A stretch of DNA of 64,000 bases from Methylotenera sp. (GCA_013141075.1 JABFRQ010000005.1:310001-374000), one strand, 5' to 3'. Positions 42,538 to 52,311 are shown, counted from the stretch's first letter. A program made the numbers and translations. The notes: a model not told the origin generated them from the sequence alone.

Positions 42538-43770
42538 TTATTCCTTAAGTTGCATTTTGTAGTTTTTATCAAACATTCGCCGTGTTTCAAACACGCTAAC
42601 AGGAAACTGCTTACCTTCAAAGCTGAGTAAGCGTTTCATGGCAAAGTCGAACATAATCGGGTTGTATTTGCGCACGTCTTTTAAAAATGGCAAGTGTTCA
42701 GCAGCCAGCATGCCTTCGCGGTAAAATTGTCCGCTGGTGATGAGCGGAAAAACGCCAGGCAGCGGATAATCTGTACCGTTATGCAGGCGGTGGTGCCAAT
42801 CAGTACGCTGTAAAATGTGTTTAAGTACCCATGCGTGGTTGAATAATGTGGTGGCTGAAATGTCGCCAAACAATAATTTATCGTATTCTGGCATATCCAT
42901 CATGCGGGCGAATAACTCAAAACTGGTGACTATTTTGTTGCCGTTATCATAGTCTTCATCAAAGCCATCGCTGGCGCAATGCGCCATGACTATTCGCACG
43001 CCAGCATCTAGCATGTGGCGGGTTTTGAGTGGGTTGTTGAAGTTGAGGTCACCACCTGGCACGGCGCTTTCACGCCCCACGTGGGTGATAATCGGCATGT
43101 CAAGCATTTGCATTTTTTGGTAAAACTTAGTGCATTTAGGCGATGCTGGGTCTATGCCCATCGACGAAGCCAGCCATTTCATTGCCACCGCGCCTTGTGC
43201 ATGGGCTTGTTCCAACGCATCAATCGCATCGGCACGGTAAGGATGAATTGAGGCCACCCATTCAAAATGCTGAGGATGTTGCGCGACAATTTTGGCGGCG
43301 TAATCATTGGGAATATGAAAAATAGAATCTTCTTTTATTTGCTCGCCTGCTTCATCATGCGCCCATTCAAAGGCAAACAGCATGGTTTTATAGCCAGCGG
43401 GCATTTCGCTAGATAAATGCGCTAAGCGTGCCACAAAGCTAGTGTCTTCATTGTGAGCATCAAGCCCTGCGCCGTTAATGTGAAAATATTTTTGAATTTT
43501 CAATATTGGGTGCAACCAGCTATCCATTTTTGGCGTTGCCCATGCGCCGCTTGTGCCGCTATCGCCAGAGCCAATAATGTGCGCGTGGCAATCCCACACT
43601 TGGGTGGCATCAATGCCATGCCACACTTGGCGCATAAGCGGATGTTGCAGCAATGCCTCTGGCATGCCGACTAAACTTGGATTTTTGTGGCCTGATTCTA
43701 ACCAAGCTTGTAAGCCAGTAAGCGCATTGGCGAATTGAGAAGCGCCTGCATAATTGGTTTGTTTAGTCAT
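42538..43770 (-). CDS. Amidohydrolase-superfamily protein
   Basis: A 410-residue metal-dependent hydrolase of the amidohydrolase_2 type, with the N-terminal metal motif (WDCHAHIIG), a central HVGRESAVPGGDLNF, the MAHCASDG His and a late Asp in GTDYPLPG. Substrate unknown. It lies 22 bp after the M28 peptidase gene. The operon context (phospholipid remodelling, membrane proteins) does not settle its role. Confidence 0.8.
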   Translation of the reverse strand: MTKQTNYAGASQFANALTGLQAWLESGHKNPSLVGMPEALLQHPLMRQVWHGIDATQVWDCHAHIIGSGDSGTSGAWATPKMDSWLHPILKIQKYFHINGAGLDAHNEDTSFVARLAHLSSEMPAGYKTMLFAFEWAHDEAGEQIKEDSIFHIPNDYAAKIVAQHPQHFEWVASIHPYRADAIDALEQAHAQGAVAMKWLASSMGIDPASPKCTKFYQKMQMLDMPIITHVGRESAVPGGDLNFNNPLKTRHMLDAGVRIVMAHCASDGFDEDYDNGNKIVTSFELFARMMDMPEYDKLLFGDISATTLFNHAWVLKHILQRTDWHHRLHNGTDYPLPGVFPLITSGQFYREGMLAAEHLPFLKDVRKYNPIMFDFAMKRLLSFEGKQFPVSVFETRRMFDKNYKMQLKE

Positions 43771-43792
43771 AAATTTAGGCCTTATTCAGGCG

Positions 43793-44779
43793 TTAAATAG
43801 GTTCTTGTCTGAAATAGTTCACCACCGCGAACACGCCTTCTACCACTTGCGCCATGCGTTGGTAATTTAGCGTGTCAGGCGTGTCGGTGGCTTTGTGATA
43901 ATTGGCATTGCGGTAAAATGAGGTGTCGGTAATCATCACCGCTGGCATGTCGTGCAGCCAATAAGAAGCGTGGTCTGAAAAATCTATGCCCGTTAATGCG
44001 CTTGGCGCGCTGATTGACTCTACGGCTAAGTTTGGGTTAGCAGATTTCATCACCATTTTCACCAATTTAGTATCGCCAGGGTTGGCTAAATTGCCCACTA
44101 CCGCAATAAAGTCGCCCGTGTTGGGGTATAGCCATTTAAGCGCGCCTATGGGGTATTCTTGGCTGTTGGGGGCATCGTTAAAGTAACCTATCATTTCTAG
44201 CACAATGACTAATCGCGGTGTAATGCCATCATTCACTAATTGCGCGGCATGTTGCCTGCTACCCATGCTTTCGGTTCTAAAGTTGGGCGGTTCTTCTAGC
44301 GTATAAGCCACCAACTCTACGGGTACGCTGGGTGGATTTTTTGCAAAAAGGCGTGCTAGTTCTAGCAAACCAGCCACGCCGCTGGCGTTGTCATCTGCGC
44401 CAGCTGTTTCTGCTTCTGCGTCATAATGCGCGCCAATAATAATCGGGTTTCCGTTAGTTGGGCCAAAGCGCGCAATCACATTGCTAAACATTTCTGAATC
44501 TACTTGATAACTTTGCAAGCGAGTGCGAGAGCTGACTTTACTGAATTCATTTTGAATATAGTTTGCTGCAAGGTCTAATGTTGTAACATCATCAAAATGG
44601 CGATTGCCAAACTCGCCATAGAGTTTTTCTACGTCTTTTTTAAGGCTTGCTGGGTCTGCTTTAGAAAGGCCAGCAAACTTTAATTCACCTATTTCATGGT
44701 TAAATGGCTGTTGAATCCAAGCCGTTACTGCCAATGGCATTGTGAGCAAAGCCGCTACGATGACGATGCCTTTTTTCAC
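43793..44779 (-). CDS. M28-family zinc peptidase, exported
   Basis: A 328-residue protein with an N-terminal signal or anchor segment (GIVIVAALLTMPLAVTAWI) and an M28 aminopeptidase domain: metal ligands in IIIGAHYDAEAETAGADDNASGVAGLLELA (His and Asp pair), EEPPNF and the late DHASYWLH. It is probably periplasmic. The start is GTG (44779), overlapping the aas stop by four bases (GTGA). Substrate is unknown. Confidence 0.88.
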   Translation of the reverse strand: MKKGIVIVAALLTMPLAVTAWIQQPFNHEIGELKFAGLSKADPASLKKDVEKLYGEFGNRHFDDVTTLDLAANYIQNEFSKVSSRTRLQSYQVDSEMFSNVIARFGPTNGNPIIIGAHYDAEAETAGADDNASGVAGLLELARLFAKNPPSVPVELVAYTLEEPPNFRTESMGSRQHAAQLVNDGITPRLVIVLEMIGYFNDAPNSQEYPIGALKWLYPNTGDFIAVVGNLANPGDTKLVKMVMKSANPNLAVESISAPSALTGIDFSDHASYWLHDMPAVMITDTSFYRNANYHKATDTPDTLNYQRMAQVVEGVFAVVNYFRQEPI

Positions 44780-46908
44780 GTAGCTTCGGCCATTTGTTTA
44801 AGTGTCACGTAATCTGTTTTGCCTGTACCTAATAGTGGCAGCTCTTCAATTAAGATGATTTTTCGCGCAACCGCAAGCTCTGGCAGCTTAAGGTTTTTGG
44901 CGACAATTTGTAGATCTTCACGCTTGAGTTTGTTGTCGGTAGTGAATAAAATAATGCTTTCACCGCGTTGTGCGTCACTTACCGTGCTGGCGGCGTGCAT
45001 GCATGTGGGTGCAGCGGTGTTGGCGATTTGTTCAACCACTTCAAGCGACACCATTTCGCCCGCTACTTTGGCAAAGCGTTTTACGCGGCCTTTGATGTGT
45101 ACATAGCCTTGCGCATCAACTTCAACAATGTCGCCAGTGTTATACCAGCCATCTTCAGGCGGGCATAACACGCCAGGCGCATCATATAAGTAATAACCCA
45201 TCATTACGTTTTCACCGCGTACGTGTAGTAAGCCACCAACAGCAATGCCTGGAACAGATTCGAGTTTGTGCTCTAAACCAGGCACAAACTGGCCAACGCT
45301 ACCATTTAGGTTGGCCATAGGCGTGTTGGCTGAGAGCACAGGCGCACATTCGGTAGCGCCGTAACCTTCTAAAATACGAATGCCAAATTTATCGTTATAG
45401 GTTTTGCGTACTTCTTCATTGAGTTTTTCTGCGCCTGCAATCACTAACCTAAGTTTGTAAAAATCATATGGATGGGCAAATTTTGCATAATTAGCAAAGA
45501 AGGTACTAGTGGCAATAAATACGGTGCAGCCACGGTCATAAATAACTTCTGGAATCACTTTGTATTGCAAAGGAGACGGGAACACAACGAGCTTAACGCC
45601 ATTGAATACGCCAAGTAGCGAGGCTAAAAAACCAAAGGCATGAAATACTGGTAGCACCAGCATAATTTTATCGGTTGGGTTAACGTCTAGCACTGCCAAC
45701 ACTTGCGAAAGGTTAGAAAGCAGGTTTTTGTGCGAATGCACCACGCCTTTTGGTTTTCCTTCAGAGCCTGAAGTGAATAATACAACGGCTCGTTCAGTTG
45801 ATTTGTTTACCTCCATCGCGGCACGCGGATAATGCAACGCGTAACCAATTAACCATGCACGATCAACTACGCCAAAGTCTGCACGTAAATCTTCTAAATA
45901 CAGAACATTCAACCCAGTTAAACCTTCGATCACGCTTTCTAATTTTGCGGTTTCAATAAATTTGTGTGAGGTAATAATAGTTTTTACATCGGCTGCAATA
46001 CACGCGTTTTGCATGCCAGCCGTGCCTGCCGTGTAATTGAGCATCGCGGGTACGCGATTAAATGCGCTCATGCCTAAAAAGAGCGCAATGGTGTTAGTAA
46101 TGTTTGGCATCAACACACCAACCACCTCGCCTGAAGCACTTACTTTGGTGACAATACGCCCTAGTGCTAGGCTTTTTTTCAATAAATCTTGATAGGTTTC
46201 TTCTACTTCATTCATATCTTCAATAAATCTGTAATTACCACCAAATTTATCGTACGCATCTAAAAATGCTTCAAATAGCGTGCGACTTTTTTGTGCTTGA
46301 AACAGCATTTTTTGCATCACGCTACGCATGCCTTCACCCGCAATGCGGCGGCGTTGCTTGCCTGTAGGAAAACCATGATGGGTAGATTTAGGCATTACAA
46401 TGCTAGTGGTCGGCATCACAGTGAGCGTGACTTTTGGCAATAAACGTCTTGGATGGTGGCGCGTTAAACGCCCGAAATATGATTCTGCTGCGCCATCTAT
46501 TCGTACAGGCAAAATAACTGCGCTAGTTTTAGCGGCCACAAAACCTGGGCCGTCATACACCTTCATTAAACTGCCAGTTAAGGTGATGCGCCCTTCAGGA
46601 AAAATCACAACATTTTGGCCAGCCTGAAGTAACTTAATTACTTTTTTCATGGCGAGTGGGCTTGAAGGGTCAACCGCTAAATGTGGCGTTAAACGTAGCG
46701 CCTGCCTAAAGGCCCATTTTTTTAGCACGGAGGTATGCACCACAAACGTAGCTTTTTTCGGCAAAAATAGGCCAAGCAATAAGCCGTCTAAAAATGATTC
46801 ATGGTTCGCGACGATAAGTAGCCCCTCGTCTTTCGGTACGTTTTCAAGGCCGCGTACTTCTACCCGAAATAACAGCTTGCAAATTACCCGTAATATTTTG
46901 GCTAACAT
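44776..46908 (-). CDS. aas: Bifunctional acyl-ACP synthetase / lysophospholipid acyltransferase (Aas)
   Basis: This 710-residue membrane enzyme re-acylates lysophosphatidylethanolamine. The N-terminal PlsC-type domain (about residues 1-200) has the HX4D motif (VANHESFLDG) and FPEGR. The second half is an AMP-forming ligase (about 220-705) with the motif VVLFTSGSEGKPKGVVHSHK, GYGATECAP and YNTGDIVEVDAQGYVHIKGRVKRFAKVAGEMVS. Both halves are intact. The partner flippase is lplT, here six genes downstream in the same operon. It starts 33 bp after the ArsR-type gene. Confidence 0.93.
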   Translation of the reverse strand: MLAKILRVICKLLFRVEVRGLENVPKDEGLLIVANHESFLDGLLLGLFLPKKATFVVHTSVLKKWAFRQALRLTPHLAVDPSSPLAMKKVIKLLQAGQNVVIFPEGRITLTGSLMKVYDGPGFVAAKTSAVILPVRIDGAAESYFGRLTRHHPRRLLPKVTLTVMPTTSIVMPKSTHHGFPTGKQRRRIAGEGMRSVMQKMLFQAQKSRTLFEAFLDAYDKFGGNYRFIEDMNEVEETYQDLLKKSLALGRIVTKVSASGEVVGVLMPNITNTIALFLGMSAFNRVPAMLNYTAGTAGMQNACIAADVKTIITSHKFIETAKLESVIEGLTGLNVLYLEDLRADFGVVDRAWLIGYALHYPRAAMEVNKSTERAVVLFTSGSEGKPKGVVHSHKNLLSNLSQVLAVLDVNPTDKIMLVLPVFHAFGFLASLLGVFNGVKLVVFPSPLQYKVIPEVIYDRGCTVFIATSTFFANYAKFAHPYDFYKLRLVIAGAEKLNEEVRKTYNDKFGIRILEGYGATECAPVLSANTPMANLNGSVGQFVPGLEHKLESVPGIAVGGLLHVRGENVMMGYYLYDAPGVLCPPEDGWYNTGDIVEVDAQGYVHIKGRVKRFAKVAGEMVSLEVVEQIANTAAPTCMHAASTVSDAQRGESIILFTTDNKLKREDLQIVAKNLKLPELAVARKIILIEELPLLGTGKTDYVTLKQMAEAT

Positions 46909-46941
46909 TTATATCTCTCCCCAAACTTTCTAGTTTTATAT

Positions 46942-47247
46942 TTAGATTTCAGTTTCTATGTAAGTTAAAACATCTTTTATTGCGGTCGTCATCAAGCTTT
47001 TATTCACCCAAAAATATACTTCTTTGCCTATTTTTTCACTTTGTAATGCGCCACTTTGATGCAGTATTTTTAAGTGATGCATCACCGCCGTGCGGCTTAA
47101 TGTGGAGGCCGCGGTAATTTGCAAAATGCTTAAGCGCTCATTTTTTTCAAACGCCAATAGTATGCGCTGCCTATGCGCATCGCCCAACGCAATAAATAAG
47201 TGTGCGATATTTTGCCATTCATTTGGAATTGTATGGATTATTTTCAT
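46942..47247 (-). CDS. ArsR-family transcriptional regulator
   Basis: A 101-residue winged-helix regulator with ALGDAHRQRILLAFEKNERLSILQITAASTLSRTAVMHHLKILHQSGALQSEKIGKEVYFWV, typical of the ArsR/SmtB family. It lacks the usual CxC metal sites, so the signal is not obviously a metal. It heads the aas-lplT operon. A perfect 7-6-7 palindrome (47246-47265) covers its start codon, which suggests autorepression. Confidence 0.88.
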   Translation of the reverse strand: MKIIHTIPNEWQNIAHLFIALGDAHRQRILLAFEKNERLSILQITAASTLSRTAVMHHLKILHQSGALQSEKIGKEVYFWVNKSLMTTAIKDVLTYIETEI

Positions 47248-47265
47248 AACTACATAATTAGTTAT
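47246..47265. promoter_or_regulatory. Operator-like palindrome at the arsR start
   Basis: ATAACTA-CATAAT-TAGTTAT, a perfect 7-bp inverted repeat with a 6-base spacer that overlaps the ATG of the ArsR-type gene. ArsR-family proteins bind such dyads. Confidence 0.5.
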
Positions 47266-47349
47266 TTAGTTTTATATGTCAAGTGTTTTTATTAAAATAA
47301 AGGTAAATTAGTGCATTATTTATACGAAAAACCCCTCGAGAGAAAATAA

Positions 47350-47388
47350 ATGCTCTGTGAGCCGCTTATATATTGGCTCCCAGAGCAT
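47350..47388 (-). repeat. Family A hairpin repeat, copy 7 (reverse)
   Basis: ATGCTCTGTGAGCC (47350-47363) pairs with GGCTCCCAGAGCAT (47375-47388). Read on the minus strand it follows the amtB terminator, with TTTATTTTC beyond. The rest of 47266-47555 holds the amtB terminator and no gene. Confidence 0.8.
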
Positions 47389-47484
47389 CTGTTTGGAGTA
47401 TGCGTTAAATTCAGCATAATAAAATAATTTTTATTATGCAAATATACGAATTGTTTTATACGAAAAAATATTAGTTTTTCCCAA

Positions 47485-47512
47485 AAAAACGGGCGCCTAG
47501 GCGCCCGTTTTT
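47485..47512 (-). terminator. Terminator of amtB
   Basis: AAAAACGGGCGCC-TA-GGCGCCCGTTTTT, a perfect 13-bp stem with T-tracts both ways, 44 bp past the amtB stop. Confidence 0.9.
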
Positions 47513-47555
47513 ATTTAATGCTAGCTAATTACTTAGCCACTTATTTTCTTACGTA

Positions 47556-49085
47556 TTAGCTGTGATAAGCACGCTCGCCATGCTCAGTAGTATCTAAACC
47601 TTCACGCTCAGATTCTTCTGATACACGTAGACCAATTACTACATCTACAATTTTGAAGGCGATGAATGAAACCACTGCTGAAACCACAATTGCCGTCACT
47701 ACCGCATATACTTGCGCAGTCATTTGTGCAGCAAAGTTGTATTCACCTACTGCATTTGCCACGTAGTCATACACGCCCATTCCGCCTAGCGCTGGGTTTA
47801 CAAACACACCCGTAGCTAACGCGCCAAAGATACCGCCAACTGCATGCACGCCAAATACATCAAGCGCATCATCGTAGCCCATCATGTATTTGATTTTTGC
47901 TACAAAGAAATAGCAGATTGGTGAAACAAGCAAGCCGATGATAATTGCGCCCATTGGGCCTACAAAGCCGCAAGCTGGTGTAATAGCAACTAAACCTGCC
48001 ACCGCGCCAGAAGCCGCGCCCAACATCGATGGTTTGCCTTTTAAGAACCATTCTGCAAATGCCCATGACAATGTCGCTGCGCCTGCTGCAATCATGGTGT
48101 TGACCATCGCTAAAGCCGCATAACCGTTTGCTTCAAGGTTAGAACCAGCATTGAAACCAAACCAACCTACCCACAACAATGCTGCACCTACCATAGTTAA
48201 GGTTAAGCTGTGTGGCGCCATTGATTCTTTACCGTAACCAATACGTTTACCTACCATGATGGCGCCAACCAAACCAGCTACACCAGCATTGATATGTACT
48301 ACGGTACCGCCTGCAAAGTCTAATGCACCTTTTGCCCATAACCAGCCAGCGTTAGCCAATACGGTTTCAAGTGATTTAGCATCATTAATTGCATCAGGGC
48401 CGTCCCAATACCAAACCATGTGTGCCATTGGCAAGTAAGCAAATGTGAACCACAACACCATGAACGCTAAAATGGCTGAGAACTTCATGCGCTCAGCAAA
48501 TGCACCAATAATCAATGCTGGTGTAATTGCGGCAAAAGTAAGTTGGAAAGCCACAAATACTAGTTCAGGAATGACAACACCTTTGCTGAATGTTGCAGCA
48601 ATAGAATCTGGCGTAATGCCTGCTAAAAATGCTTTACCAAAGCCGCCTACAAATGGATTTCCGCCAGTAAACGCCACGCTATAGCCATAAATTGCCCAAA
48701 GCACGCCCATGAGTGAGAAAATCATAAACGTTTGCATTAACACAGAAAGCATATTTTTTTGACGTACTAAACCGCCGTAAAATAGCGCTAAACCTGGGAT
48801 GACCATTAAGGTAACAAGTACGGTTGAAATGAGCATCCAAGCTGTATCGCCTTTGTTTGGCACGGGAGCTGGTGCGGCGGCGGCCTCAGCGGGTGCTGCT
48901 TCTGTTACTGCTACCGCTTCTGCGGCAACTGGCGCAGCTTCAGCTGGTGCCATTTCAGCTACTGGTGCAGCATCTACAACAGCTGCTACATCTGCCATAG
49001 GTGCAGCATCTTCAGCAAACGTATTGGCTGTAAAACCAAGCCCTAGCGCGGTGACTAGCGCAAATATTGAAAGTATTTTTTTCAT
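47556..49085 (-). CDS. amtB: Ammonium transporter AmtB
   Basis: A 509-residue ammonium channel with a signal peptide, a long Ala/Pro-rich periplasmic linker (residues about 24-72, APAEAAPVAAEAVAVTEAAP), then eleven helices with the Amt core GWFGFNAGSNLEANGYAALAMVNTMIAAGAATLSW and DVFGVHAVGGIFGALATGVF (twin His). The linker is unusual for AmtB. The start at 49085 has AAGGGG six bases upstream; 49088 is also possible. It lies about 10 bp after glnK, and a P-II protein controls its activity. Nitrogen control through sigma-54 is expected. Confidence 0.95.
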   Translation of the reverse strand: MKKILSIFALVTALGLGFTANTFAEDAAPMADVAAVVDAAPVAEMAPAEAAPVAAEAVAVTEAAPAEAAAAPAPVPNKGDTAWMLISTVLVTLMVIPGLALFYGGLVRQKNMLSVLMQTFMIFSLMGVLWAIYGYSVAFTGGNPFVGGFGKAFLAGITPDSIAATFSKGVVIPELVFVAFQLTFAAITPALIIGAFAERMKFSAILAFMVLWFTFAYLPMAHMVWYWDGPDAINDAKSLETVLANAGWLWAKGALDFAGGTVVHINAGVAGLVGAIMVGKRIGYGKESMAPHSLTLTMVGAALLWVGWFGFNAGSNLEANGYAALAMVNTMIAAGAATLSWAFAEWFLKGKPSMLGAASGAVAGLVAITPACGFVGPMGAIIIGLLVSPICYFFVAKIKYMMGYDDALDVFGVHAVGGIFGALATGVFVNPALGGMGVYDYVANAVGEYNFAAQMTAQVYAVVTAIVVSAVVSFIAFKIVDVVIGLRVSEESEREGLDTTEHGERAYHS

Positions 49086-49095
49086 CATTATCCCC

Positions 49096-49443
<348 letters not shown>

Positions 49444-49488
49444 CTAGAATTAGAGCGGGTTAAAACCCGCCCAAAGTGATTGAATTAC

Positions 49489-50271
49489 TTAAAATGTTTT
49501 TTGTATAAATACTGTAAACGCGCTATCGCCAATGTTTTTATTAGTGGCGGCTACCAAATAACCTGCATCTTTAGCGTTGGTATCAGAGTAATACGCACCT
49601 AAATTCACACCATTAATCCATGATTTTGTCGCGCCAATTTTCCAATCAGTGTAATCAAATACATTAGTGCCTTGACCTTTAAACTCTTGGCGACCAAGGT
49701 GTAAGTTAGCTGTAACACCAGTATCCAGAATCGGGTAGTTTGCATTGGCTTCTGCATACCAAGTACCGTCGCCATTTCTGAAGCCAAACACACCGTTAGA
49801 AACCACTACTGAAAGCTTAGCGGCTAACCATTTATAACTTAGGCTACCATATACTTCAGTAGTCTCAGCACTTTTAGCGCCAGCTACTTTGCTACCTGGG
49901 TAAATATATTGCAAAGCACCCACGTTATAGCCTAAGCCTGTGTCGCCGATGGTGCTTGCGTAACCACCATATAAATCTAACTCTAAACTAGAGCTTGTGT
50001 AAGCCGCTGTTGGTGGCAATGGGTCGGTTAGCCAGCTGACGTTAGAAGCCCAAGCACCAGCATAAAAGCCGCTAGCATGTGCGTAATCTACGCCACCTTG
50101 AAGGGCAATATCTTCATTGGTTTGTGTTAAACCACGGAAAATATATTGGCTATACAAACCAACATTATAAGTAACCGTGTGTGGCGAAGCTGGTGCAGCA
50201 TCTGCGGCAAAAGATAATGACGGTGTTGCAAATGCACTAATAACTGCAAGTGATAATAAAGATTTACGCAT
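49489..50271 (-). CDS. TorF-family putative porin
   Basis: A 260-residue outer-membrane beta-barrel with a signal peptide (SLLSLAVISAFATPSLSFA) and the TIGR02001/TorF pattern TVTYNVGLYSQYIFRGLTQTNEDIALQGGVDYAHASGFYAGAWASNVSW, ending in Phe. TorF proteins often precede glnK-amtB in beta- and gammaproteobacteria. Its sigma-54 promoter suggests nitrogen-scavenging uptake through the outer membrane. The substrate is unknown. Confidence 0.9.
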   Translation of the reverse strand: MRKSLLSLAVISAFATPSLSFAADAAPASPHTVTYNVGLYSQYIFRGLTQTNEDIALQGGVDYAHASGFYAGAWASNVSWLTDPLPPTAAYTSSSLELDLYGGYASTIGDTGLGYNVGALQYIYPGSKVAGAKSAETTEVYGSLSYKWLAAKLSVVVSNGVFGFRNGDGTWYAEANANYPILDTGVTANLHLGRQEFKGQGTNVFDYTDWKIGATKSWINGVNLGAYYSDTNAKDAGYLVAATNKNIGDSAFTVFIQKTF

Positions 50272-50324
50272 ATTGCTTTACTCCCCAAAAAAATAAAATT
50301 GAATCAAAGTACTCAATAAAGCAT

Positions 50325-50342
50325 AAGCAAAGCGCGTGCCAA
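50325..50342 (-). promoter_or_regulatory. Sigma-54 (-24/-12) promoter of torF-glnK-amtB
   Basis: On the minus strand, TTGGCACG-CGCT-TTGCTT matches the sigma-54 consensus TTGGCACG-N4-TTGCW at every defined position and lies 54 bp before the torF start codon. No clear NtrC dyad is recognised in the 106 bp up to ubiK. Confidence 0.9.
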
Positions 50343-50448
50343 CATAAATTATGTTTATAATCAATGATATATAACAATTAAATTAAAAATACACTTTTGT
50401 ATTCGCACGCAAAAACCTGATAAACTGTAGCTAAATTAAGGAATAAAT

Positions 50449-50715
50449 ATGATTAGCTCAGATAAAATGCAAGATAAAGCACAAGATGTGTTAAGTGAAA
50501 TATCTAATAAAATCAAAGAGATGATGGGTAATTCACCAATAGCGGACATTGAGAAAAATATCAATGCACTATTAAAGGGCGCGTTCACCAAAATGGAGCT
50601 GGTTTCACGCGAGGAGTTTGATGTGCAAGCTGAAGTGTTGCGTAATACGCGAGAAAAGCTTGTGATGCTTGAAAAAAAGTTGGCCGAATTAGAAGCGCTT
50701 CAACAATCTAAATGA
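50449..50715 (+). CDS. ubiK: Ubiquinone biosynthesis accessory factor UbiK
   Basis: An 88-residue coiled-coil protein of the UbiK (YqiC, BMFP) family. The SPIADIEKNINALLKGAFTKMELVSREEFDVQAEVLRNTREKLVMLEKKLAELE pattern is characteristic. It binds UbiJ and membranes to support ubiquinone synthesis. AAGGAATAAAT lies before the ATG. It overlaps comM by four bases (ATGA). Confidence 0.92.
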   Translation: MISSDKMQDKAQDVLSEISNKIKEMMGNSPIADIEKNINALLKGAFTKMELVSREEFDVQAEVLRNTREKLVMLEKKLAELEALQQSK

Positions 50716-52238
50716 GTCTCGCCGTACTCTACAGCCGCGCGCTAAGCGGTATGGATGCACCTGAAGTGGTGGTTGAAGTGCATCTTGCTAACGGCTTGCC
50801 GAGCTTTACCATTGTTGGCTTGCCAGAAGCTGAGGTGAAAGAAAGTAAAGACCGCGTGCGCGCGGCTATTCAAACTGCGCAGTTTGAGTTTCCTGCGCGG
50901 CGCATTACCGTCAACCTTGCCCCAGCCGATTTACCTAAAGAAAGTGGGCGTTATGATTTGCCCATAGCGCTCGGCATATTGGCGGCTAGTGGGCAGATTC
51001 CTACCGAGCCGCTTGCGCGTTATGAGTTTGCGGGTGAGTTAGCGCTTACAGGCGAGCTGAGGCCTATACGTGGCGCGCTTGCTATGACATCTAGCATGAT
51101 GCGGCCTACCAATGATGCAACAAAAATGCCTGCACCAAAACGCGCGTTTATCTTGCCCCAAAATAGTGCGGCTGAGGCAGCGCTGGTGCGCGAGGCCATT
51201 ATTTACCCAGCCACTTCATTGTTGGAAGTTTGCGCACATTTAAGCGGGCATACCGCGCTAACGCAACTTGAACCCACCGAATTTATTACCGAAGTCACTT
51301 ACCCAGATTTTAGCGATGTAAAAGCGCAAAGTATGCCAAAGCGCGCGCTAGAAATTGCCGCAGCTGGCGGCCATAGCGTGATTATGAGCGGCCCACCAGG
51401 CACAGGTAAAAGTATGTTGGCATCACGTTTTGTAGGTATTTTGCCTGCCATGACAGAAGCTGAAGCCTTAGATTCAGCCGCCATACAATCGCTCAACGGT
51501 AATTACAAACTAGAAAACTGGAAGCGCAGGCCTTATCGCGCACCACACCATACTGCGTCAGCAGTAGCTTTGGTGGGCGGTGGTGGTATTCCGCGCCCAG
51601 GTGAAATTTCGCTAGCGCATCACGGCGTTTTATTTTTAGACGAATTGCCAGAGTTTGACCGCAAAGTGTTAGAAGTGCTACGTGAGCCACTAGAAAGCGG
51701 CCGCATCACCATTTCACGCGCGGCGCGACAGGCAGACTTTCCTGCAAATTTTCAGTTAATAGCTGCTATGAATCCTTGCCCATGTGGTTATTTGGGGCAT
51801 CACAATAATAAATGCCGTTGCACGCCAGACCAAGTGTCGCGCTACAAAGCCAAAATTTCTGGGCCGTTATTAGACCGTATTGATTTGCATATTGAAGTTC
51901 CCGCACTTAAGGAAGATGAGCTAATTAACGCGAGTGAAAGTGAACACTCACAAGCGGTGAGAGCAAGAGTAGAAGCTGCACGCGCTAAACAGCTCACTCG
52001 ACAGGGCAAGCCAAATAACTTGCTAGGCACTAAAGAAATTGAGAAATATTGTGTGGCAGATGAAGCTGGCTTACAACTTTTAAAGCAAGCTATTAGTCGA
52101 TTGAGTTTATCAGCTCGGGCGTATCACCGTATTTTAAAAGTAGCACGTACCATTGCAGATTTAGCAGGCGTAGATGCCATTAAACCCGCACACATTGCTG
52201 AAGCTGTGCAGTACAGAAAATACGATAAAGCTGGATAA
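50712..52238 (+). CDS. comM: YifB/ComM family AAA+ ATPase
   Basis: A 508-residue Mg-chelatase-like AAA+ helicase. The N-terminal Lon-protease-like fold (about 1-170) is followed by Walker A GPPGTGKS, Walker B LFLDELPEF and the C-terminal helix-loop with the SRLSLSARAYHRILKVARTIADL motif. ComM drives branch migration during natural transformation in Vibrio. The start overlaps the ubiK stop. Confidence 0.95.
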   Translation: MSLAVLYSRALSGMDAPEVVVEVHLANGLPSFTIVGLPEAEVKESKDRVRAAIQTAQFEFPARRITVNLAPADLPKESGRYDLPIALGILAASGQIPTEPLARYEFAGELALTGELRPIRGALAMTSSMMRPTNDATKMPAPKRAFILPQNSAAEAALVREAIIYPATSLLEVCAHLSGHTALTQLEPTEFITEVTYPDFSDVKAQSMPKRALEIAAAGGHSVIMSGPPGTGKSMLASRFVGILPAMTEAEALDSAAIQSLNGNYKLENWKRRPYRAPHHTASAVALVGGGGIPRPGEISLAHHGVLFLDELPEFDRKVLEVLREPLESGRITISRAARQADFPANFQLIAAMNPCPCGYLGHHNNKCRCTPDQVSRYKAKISGPLLDRIDLHIEVPALKEDELINASESEHSQAVRARVEAARAKQLTRQGKPNNLLGTKEIEKYCVADEAGLQLLKQAISRLSLSARAYHRILKVARTIADLAGVDAIKPAHIAEAVQYRKYDKAG

Positions 52239-52311
52239 AAAAAGCGCTAGATTATTTGATTTTTCTATTCAAAAACATAATTGAAGAATGACGAAAGTAC
52301 TATAAAAACAC

